Shown here one piece after another: positions 6,646 through 10,717 of a DNA stretch of 10,717 nucleotides. The notes under the pieces were generated by a model, which saw only the letters and a program-made list of their open reading frames with translations, had not been told where the DNA came from and searched no databases. Numbering within the stretch: the stretch's first letter is position 1; each line of letters opens with the position of its first letter. The stretch is from Bacillota bacterium (GTDB lineage: Bacteria > Bacillota > Clostridia > Christensenellales > CAG-138): the NCBI GenBank assembly GCA_023458615.1, contig JAEWYV010000194.1:1-10717 (forward strand), written 5' to 3'. Position numbers and translations under genes: made by a program.

Positions 6646-7320
6646 ATGAAAACACAGGCAAATCTTTATATCGTTCGCGTTCTGGCGCAGCGGGTCATCG
6701 GGTTTCTGCTGTTTTTCTTCTTTGCCCGCTGGGTACCCGGCGTACGCTCCATGGTCTATTTTTCGCTGTATTTCGTCTTTGCGATTATTTCGCTTGCCAT
6801 GGTGCGCAGCGTGAGTCCTGCAACGCTCGCCGCCCGCGGCAAGCTCGGTCAAAACACCCCCGTCTGGGACAAGGTTTTGCTTGCGTTCTATTGGCTGCTG
6901 GCGTATTTCGTCATCTATATCATCGCCGGGTTGGAGGCAAATCGTGCCCCCTCGCTTGGCTGGGTGTTTGGCGTCGGCGTTTTACTACAGGTTGCCGCAG
7001 CATTGCTCACCCTCTGGGCGGTGCGCGTCAATCCATTTCTGGAGTCCACCGCGCGTGTTCAAACGGATCGCTGCCAGTCGGTTTGCAACTGCGGCCCATA
7101 CAACACGATTCGCCACCCAACCTATGCCGCCATTCTTATTTGGTGTGCCGGGGTTTCTATGGTGTTTGAGACGCTATTTACCGCTATTTGCGCAGGGGTG
7201 ATCGCGGTGATTATCATTCTTCGCACCGTGCTTGAAGATCGCATGCTGCTCTCCGGACTGGGCGGCTATCGGGAATATGCCGCTCAGGTCAAATATCGCC
7301 TGATTCCTTATATTTGGTAA
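6646..7320 (+). CDS. Isoprenylcysteine carboxyl methyltransferase-like membrane protein
   Basis: A 224-residue membrane protein with about five or six hydrophobic segments (16-30, 36-53, 77-95, 103-126, 160-192). The C-terminal half has the ICMT/PEMT-type S-adenosylmethionine site: NPFLESTARVQTDR (129-142), GPYNTIRHPTYAAILIW (150-166) with the conserved R-H-P, a charged ED pair (197-198), and GYREYAAQVKYRLIPYIW to the end. Enzymes of this group methylate small or lipidic substrates at the membrane; bacterial members generally have no known prenyl-protein target, so the substrate is open. GGGAGG (6635-6640) lies five bases before the ATG, 33 bases after the HEAT-like gene. It is the last gene of the plus-strand operon and is followed by a strong hairpin terminator. 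Confidence 0.9.
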   Translation: MKTQANLYIVRVLAQRVIGFLLFFFFARWVPGVRSMVYFSLYFVFAIISLAMVRSVSPATLAARGKLGQNTPVWDKVLLAFYWLLAYFVIYIIAGLEANRAPSLGWVFGVGVLLQVAAALLTLWAVRVNPFLESTARVQTDRCQSVCNCGPYNTIRHPTYAAILIWCAGVSMVFETLFTAICAGVIAVIIILRTVLEDRMLLSGLGGYREYAAQVKYRLIPYIW

Positions 7321-7335
7321 TTCGTACGGCAGCAA

Positions 7336-7365
7336 AACAGCGGTCATCGTTTGATGGCCGCTGTT
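7336..7365. terminator. Bidirectional terminator between convergent genes
   Basis: AACAGCGGTCATC (7336-7348) and GATGGCCGCTGTT (7353-7365) form a 13-bp stem with one G-T wobble and a GTTT loop. On the plus strand it is followed by GTTGTTT, and on the minus strand by TTTGCT, with only modest T-tracts. It sits 15 bases after the methyltransferase stop and 16 bases after the convergent DUF937 gene stop, so it can serve both. Confidence 0.85.
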
Positions 7366-7381
7366 GTTGTTTCAGGCGATC

Positions 7382-8368
7382 TTAGTTGCCCTTTTTCTTG
7401 GTGGTTTTCTTTGCGGTGCTCTTTTTAGCCGTACTCGATTTGCTGCCGGAGCTCTTCTTCGATGAGGAGGACTTCTTCGGGCTGCTCTTTTGCGAGTCAT
7501 CGCCAAACAGGCTGCCGAGGAGCGCACCACCAAGGCTGGCCGCGCTGTTGTTATTACCGCCGCCGCCCAGCAGCGAACCGAGCAGTTCGCCGCCAAGCGA
7601 AGAGCCGGAGTTGCTGTTGCTATTGCCGCCGCCCAACAGCGAGCCGAGCAGATCGCCGCCATTGTCGTTGTCGTCGTCATCGCTAGAATCCGAGAGCAGC
7701 GAGCCGAGCAAAGATCCCATGCCGGAACCACTGTTGTTGCTGGAGGAGTCATTGTCGTTTGAGCCAAGCAGCGAGCCGAGCAGCGCGCCGCCTAACGAGG
7801 AACCGGAATTGCTATTGCTTCCGCCGCCAAGCAGATTGCCAAGCAGTGAGCCTGCCGCGTCGCTGGTGCCGCTGCCGAGCAAACTGCCAATCAGCGAACC
7901 GGAACCCGAACCGCCGCCCAGCAGAGAGCCGAGGATGGAGCCGATGCCATTGGAGTTGCCCTGATTCTGTTGACCGAGCAACGAAAGAAGGAGCGGCGCA
8001 AGCTGGAGCAGGATGGATGTCGTCTGCCCTTTTTCGAGCCCTGCTTTTTTGGAGAGTGCGGAGACGGTCTTGTTTGTGTTGTCGCCGAAGAGATGCTGTA
8101 GGATCTTGGCGCTATCCGTCTGGTCTACCCCGGAGAGGAATGACTTCACGTCCGAAGCATCGCTTCCGGCGTGATCACTCAGCGCCTGCGTCAGCGCCTG
8201 TTCGCCCTTCTTGGTGCTTGCGTTTTGTTGCATTCCTTCGAGCATGAGCGGGAGCGCCGCACCAATGACGGACTCCACCTGAGATTTTTTCGCACCGCTG
8301 TTCTTGCTCAGCGTGCCAACGGTATCATTGCCAAGGATGGTTTCAAGCAAGGTATCTGTGTAATTCAT
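7382..8368 (-). CDS. DUF937 (YidB-like) protein with Gly/Leu repeats and lysine-rich tail
   Basis: A 328-residue protein in three parts. Residues 1-132 are helical and DUF937-like, starting MNYTDTLLETILGNDTVGTLSKNSGAKK; a second 'LSKKAG' unit at 105-110 repeats the pattern 'xVxxLSKxxG' seen at 17-25. Residues 143-289 hold eight copies of a glycine-zipper-like (I/L)LGSLLGGG unit, joined by Ser/Asn/Asp linkers including an acidic SDDDDNDN run (229-236). Residues 294-328 are a Lys/Ser/Thr/Ala tail with 13 lysines in 35 residues (SAKK/TAKK-type), like histone H1 or bacterial HU tails. There is no signal peptide. Known DUF937 proteins often end in one or two GLLGGLL segments, so the expansion here is large. 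Function is unknown; self-assembly through the repeats with nucleic-acid or polyanion binding by the tail is inference. GGGAG lies four to five bases before the ATG. Confidence 0.85.
   Translation of the reverse strand: MNYTDTLLETILGNDTVGTLSKNSGAKKSQVESVIGAALPLMLEGMQQNASTKKGEQALTQALSDHAGSDASDVKSFLSGVDQTDSAKILQHLFGDNTNKTVSALSKKAGLEKGQTTSILLQLAPLLLSLLGQQNQGNSNGIGSILGSLLGGGSGSGSLIGSLLGSGTSDAAGSLLGNLLGGGSNSNSGSSLGGALLGSLLGSNDNDSSSNNSGSGMGSLLGSLLSDSSDDDDNDNGGDLLGSLLGGGNSNSNSGSSLGGELLGSLLGGGGNNNSAASLGGALLGSLFGDDSQKSSPKKSSSSKKSSGSKSSTAKKSTAKKTTKKKGN
7502..7942 (-). repeat. Degenerate repeats encoding eight LLGSLLGGG-type units
   Basis: This stretch inside the DUF937 gene encodes repeats starting at about residues 143, 157, 173, 193, 217, 238, 259 and 280. 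The longest near-identical pieces encode SNSNSGSSLGG...LLGSLLG (residues 184-202 and 250-268). Such DNA can gain or lose units by recombination or slippage, so copy number may differ between strains. Confidence 0.8.
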
Positions 8369-8420
8369 AGTTCTCCCTTTCCTGTACGGTTCAATCGTAA
8401 AAATTCGTTCATGCAGGGTA

Positions 8421-8426
8421 ATTATA
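8421..8426 (-). promoter_or_regulatory. -10 box of the DUF937 gene
   Basis: The minus strand reads TATAAT 52 bases before the DUF937 ATG. No good -35 is found at 16-18 bp (around CGGAAC). The gap 8369-8502 between the glycosyltransferase and the DUF937 gene otherwise shows only a 9-bp direct repeat, AATCACTTT (8464-8472 and 8501-8509), and a weak ATCAC/GTGAT hairpin (8465-8482). Confidence 0.45.
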
Positions 8427-8502
8427 GCCAGTCTGCATCACATGTTCCGTGACAATGTATGATAATCACTTTAAAATGTGATGAAACGCGAAAAAAACAA
8501 AA

Positions 8503-10281
8503 TCACTTTGCTCCGTCGGCCCGATAGATGGCCAGGTATGGAAACGTTTCAGCTTGTAAACCAAATCGCTGCGCAAACTCCTCTGCGCCGAATCGCGTAT
8601 TCTCATTGAATGGCAGATCGGGCGAAAGCAGCACAAGCATATTCGGTTGACGCTCCGGATTTGCCGCATAATAGGAGGTAAGCCACGCAGAATCCGGGCG
8701 CATATTGTAGGCTGACGGCGTTGCCGCCTTGAGATTGGTCAATAAATACCCCTCGGGAAAGAGAAAACTGACAAGCAGTGAACCCGATTCGGGCGCATTG
8801 TCGCGTATGGCAGCAACCATATCGTGGTGTTGTTTGGCGCTTTCCGGCGTAGTTCGAATTCCCTTTGCCGCGCCGGAGTCGATGTTAGCCATCAGGCTGG
8901 AAATCGGCTCGTCGCGATAGACACCCCCAATCCGATGCGCCCAGAGTGAGAGGATGAACAGTGCGGTAAGCATATAGGCCGAAAGAACAAACAGACGCTC
9001 CAGGCGGATCACGGTTTGCATACGGGTGTGCAGGGTGTTCTCCGTATGTATATCGAGGATTGTCGAGCGATTGTCAAACAGATACAGTACCGTCGCCATC
9101 GACGCGGGCAGCAGCATGCCGGAGGAGGCTAAAATACGCGTGTTGCTTCCGATCTGCGCAGCTATTGAGAGCGCGCATCCAACCGCAAAGAGCAATAGCG
9201 CGCGGTTCTTCGCGCAGTCTGCCAGTAGATATAACCCCGGTGCAACCAGCGCCAGCCCCATCGCCACCATGTTGATGCGATAATACCCCGGCCAGTTATA
9301 AGTTGAGGCATGAATCGTAATACCTGCAAGTAACACGAGCATAAGAACCGCGCCCATGAAATGCAGCACCTCACGCACCCGTGTTTGTTTTACGAGCCGA
9401 TATGCCCCGCCAATCAGTACCAGCGCCGCTGCGCCATAGCTATATGGCGCATACATCACGCGGATGGTGTTGAGATATTGCGCTAGAATGACCAGAATAT
9501 TGACGCTCTGATGATCTGGATCGGAGAACATACCGCGCACACCGAAAAGCAGTTCGGCGATCGATGCACAGGAGAGTAAGTACGCGAGCACCACGCCCGC
9601 AATCGCCGCCGCGCCAGCCAAAAACCAGCCCAAGCCGACCAGATACCGTTTTTCAGGTTTTGTTCTTTGCGCACGCACGATCCAATAGACAAGATAGACC
9701 GGCAGCGCTAGCAGAACATAGGGAAATGCCAGCACCGATAGTGCAAAGCACGCGCCCGAGAGCGCAGCCAGCCCGCCGCCCGATCGACCCCGTTCCTCAA
9801 AAAGGAAGAGAAGCAGCACGGATAGAACGCCATAGAGCGTCGCCATGGAATCATAGAAGTAGCTGTTGATCGCATAATGCGAATAGCCAAGCAGCATAGC
9901 CGACGCAAGCAAGGCGGGAATCACTCCGCTCTTTTTGCGGAGTACAAAAAAGGCAAGCAAACTCACGCCAAATTGAAACGAAACATAGAAATAGCGTAGG
10001 AAGAGCACCGAGCCATCCATGCTCCCGCCGTTGAACAAGCGAAAGACGCCTAATACGGGTGCGGTCAGCATGCCGGAGAACTGATGCACCTCCCAGGTAT
10101 CCACAAGCGGACGATCCCCCTGCAGGAGACGATATCCTACTACACTATAGTATTCCTCGTCCGTCCAGTCATAGCCAAAGGGCACGCGCCAGAGCAGCAG
10201 CAAAAAGAAAACAGCCAACAGAAGAACGCATAAAAGCGTCTTTTTGTCAGCCATTCGGTTGTGTACGATATTCTGTTCCAT
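8503..10281 (-). CDS. GT-C type membrane glycosyltransferase (PMT/ArnT-like)
   Basis: About 592 residues with roughly a dozen membrane helices. The first helix (LLCVLLLAVFFLLLLW) is followed by an outer loop, GYDWTDEEYYSVVGYRLLQG (36-55), with the acidic D-W-T-D-E-E cluster. This matches the catalytic loop of GT-C enzymes that use lipid-linked sugars (GT39/GT83 or PMT_2 type). DTWEVHQFSG (61-70) and the Y-rich SHYAINSYFYDS loop also fit. The last ~120 residues after the final helix form a soluble domain outside the membrane. Donor and acceptor cannot be read. The start is uncertain: ATG 10281 is the longest in-frame choice that does not overlap the cupin gene, and ATG 10254 (583 residues) is the alternative; neither has a good Shine-Dalgarno. 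It lies 62 bases after the cupin on the same strand and may be read from its transcript. Confidence 0.82.
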   Translation of the reverse strand: MEQNIVHNRMADKKTLLCVLLLAVFFLLLLWRVPFGYDWTDEEYYSVVGYRLLQGDRPLVDTWEVHQFSGMLTAPVLGVFRLFNGGSMDGSVLFLRYFYVSFQFGVSLLAFFVLRKKSGVIPALLASAMLLGYSHYAINSYFYDSMATLYGVLSVLLLFLFEERGRSGGGLAALSGACFALSVLAFPYVLLALPVYLVYWIVRAQRTKPEKRYLVGLGWFLAGAAAIAGVVLAYLLSCASIAELLFGVRGMFSDPDHQSVNILVILAQYLNTIRVMYAPYSYGAAALVLIGGAYRLVKQTRVREVLHFMGAVLMLVLLAGITIHASTYNWPGYYRINMVAMGLALVAPGLYLLADCAKNRALLLFAVGCALSIAAQIGSNTRILASSGMLLPASMATVLYLFDNRSTILDIHTENTLHTRMQTVIRLERLFVLSAYMLTALFILSLWAHRIGGVYRDEPISSLMANIDSGAAKGIRTTPESAKQHHDMVAAIRDNAPESGSLLVSFLFPEGYLLTNLKAATPSAYNMRPDSAWLTSYYAANPERQPNMLVLLSPDLPFNENTRFGAEEFAQRFGLQAETFPYLAIYRADGAK

Positions 10282-10343
10282 GCGTCCATGATACCATTCA
10301 TCATGGTTCGCTTCAAGTTCGATTTCCTGTTCCTCGCGCAGCG

Positions 10344-10700
10344 TTAGGCCTTGTTTCCGTTTAGGATCAGCATGAGCACCTCGGCCTCCACAGTGCCAAA
10401 GTTTCTCAAAGCGTGGCCTTCCCCGCTGGCGCAAAGGTGTGTATCCCCCGCATGCAGCGCAACCCACTTTCCATTGTCCAGCGCTTCTACGGTACCTGAG
10501 AGTACATAATAAACCTCAAACTCTCCCTCATGCCGATGCTCGCCAATCGAAGCGCCCGCGGGAATCACCGTTCGCGAAAAGAGTTTTCCCGCGCCAAAGG
10601 ATTCCTCCGCCAATAGAAAATCGTGGAACACCAGTGTACCTTCGCCACCGCGCACATTCTCGCGTACGCGTACCAATTGCTCCCCTGCCAGTTTAATCAT
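10344..10700 (-). CDS. Single-domain cupin protein
   Basis: A 118-residue cupin_2 protein. Motif 1, GASIGEHRHEGEFEVYYVLSG (49-69), fits G(X)5HXH(X)4E(X)6G exactly, giving metal ligands His55, His57 and Glu62. Motif 2, GDTHLCASGEGHALRN (85-100), fits G(X)5PXG(X)2H(X)3N except that Ala replaces the Pro; His96 is the fourth ligand. All four ligands are present, so a bound metal (Mn, Fe, Zn or Ni) is likely. Small cupins act as sugar isomerases, oxalate-type enzymes or ligand sensors, and nothing here decides between these. AAAGGAG lies seven bases before the ATG at 10700. The promoter is beyond the window end. The glycosyltransferase gene follows on the same strand. Confidence 0.93.
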   Translation of the reverse strand: MIKLAGEQLVRVRENVRGGEGTLVFHDFLLAEESFGAGKLFSRTVIPAGASIGEHRHEGEFEVYYVLSGTVEALDNGKWVALHAGDTHLCASGEGHALRNFGTVEAEVLMLILNGNKA

Positions 10701-10717
10701 CTGTTTTCTCCTTTATT

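Noticed and set aside
7490..7762. Plus-strand ORF encoding repeated AAQQR(T/A)EQ units
   Set aside because: Another shadow of the DUF937 repeat codons in a different frame, without start signals.
7386..7964. Long plus-strand ORF (192 codons) rich in Pro, Ser, Leu and Glu opposite the DUF937 gene
   Set aside because: It is the antisense shadow of Gly/Ser/Leu repeat codons. It has no ribosome site and no recognisable domain, and the minus-strand frame has a family match and good signals.
8433..8485. Repeated TGTGA/TCACA elements as a CRP- or Rex-type operator
   Set aside because: The half-sites do not form a palindrome with the right spacing; the similarity is too short to support a named regulator.
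8465..8510. T-rich minus-strand tract after the glycosyltransferase stop and ATCAC/GTGAT pair as a terminator
   Set aside because: The T-tract comes before, not after, the weak 5-bp hairpin, and no GC-rich stem precedes it. No intrinsic terminator can be supported.
10282..10467. N-terminal extension of the glycosyltransferase frame (62 more codons)
   Set aside because: It overlaps the well-supported cupin gene and encodes a non-membrane, low-complexity stretch before the natural first helix, with no ribosome site.

Overview
The window looks like chromosomal DNA from a moderate-GC (by eye slightly above 50%) Firmicutes/Clostridia-type bacterium. The evidence is strong purine-rich Shine-Dalgarno sequences (AAAGGAG, GGAGG) 4-9 nt before nearly every start, extended -10 promoters, tightly packed small genes, and several families I associate mainly with Clostridia and Bacilli (DUF1697, a DUF7000-like protein, the HEAT-like protein). 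This taxonomic call is inference. I see no rRNA, tRNA, CRISPR array, insertion sequence or phage gene.

Left part (1-1940). The 3' end of a GNAT acetyltransferase (+) ends at a hairpin terminator. On the minus strand a TetR-family regulator is followed by an alpha/beta hydrolase. A perfect 19-bp palindrome lies at the predicted start site of the tetR promoter, so the pair looks like a self-repressed detoxification or ligand-response unit. The gap between the two genes holds three tandem copies of a 14-bp unit, each containing AAGGA.

Central part (1941-7365). Eight genes run on the plus strand: a cysteine-rich GNAT, a VOC/glyoxalase-fold protein, a membrane acyltransferase-3, then DUF1697, a DUF7000-like protein, another GNAT, a HEAT-like repeat protein and an isoprenylcysteine-methyltransferase-like membrane protein. 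The first three follow an extended -10 promoter at 2028-2036. The last five appear to have their own promoter at 4306-4334 with a leader of about 130 nt. Spacing is tight, with one stop abutting a start and an ATGA overlap, and the run ends at a bidirectional terminator shared with the convergent gene to the right. The mix of acyl/methyl transfer enzymes and uncharacterised small proteins suggests an accessory 'modification' cassette, but no joint pathway can be read from it.

Right part (7366-10717, minus strand). A cupin is followed by a large GT-C type membrane glycosyltransferase and then a DUF937 protein with its own TATAAT promoter. The DUF937 protein is the most unusual item: a DUF937 (YidB-like) head, eight Gly/Leu/Ser repeats resembling glycine zippers, and a lysine-rich histone-H1-like tail.

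No obviously new multi-gene system is proven here. The best leads are the three-part DUF937 protein, the tandem ribosome-binding-site repeats in the tetR-hydrolase unit, the TetR palindrome, and the DUF1697-to-methyltransferase operon with its possible leader ORF.
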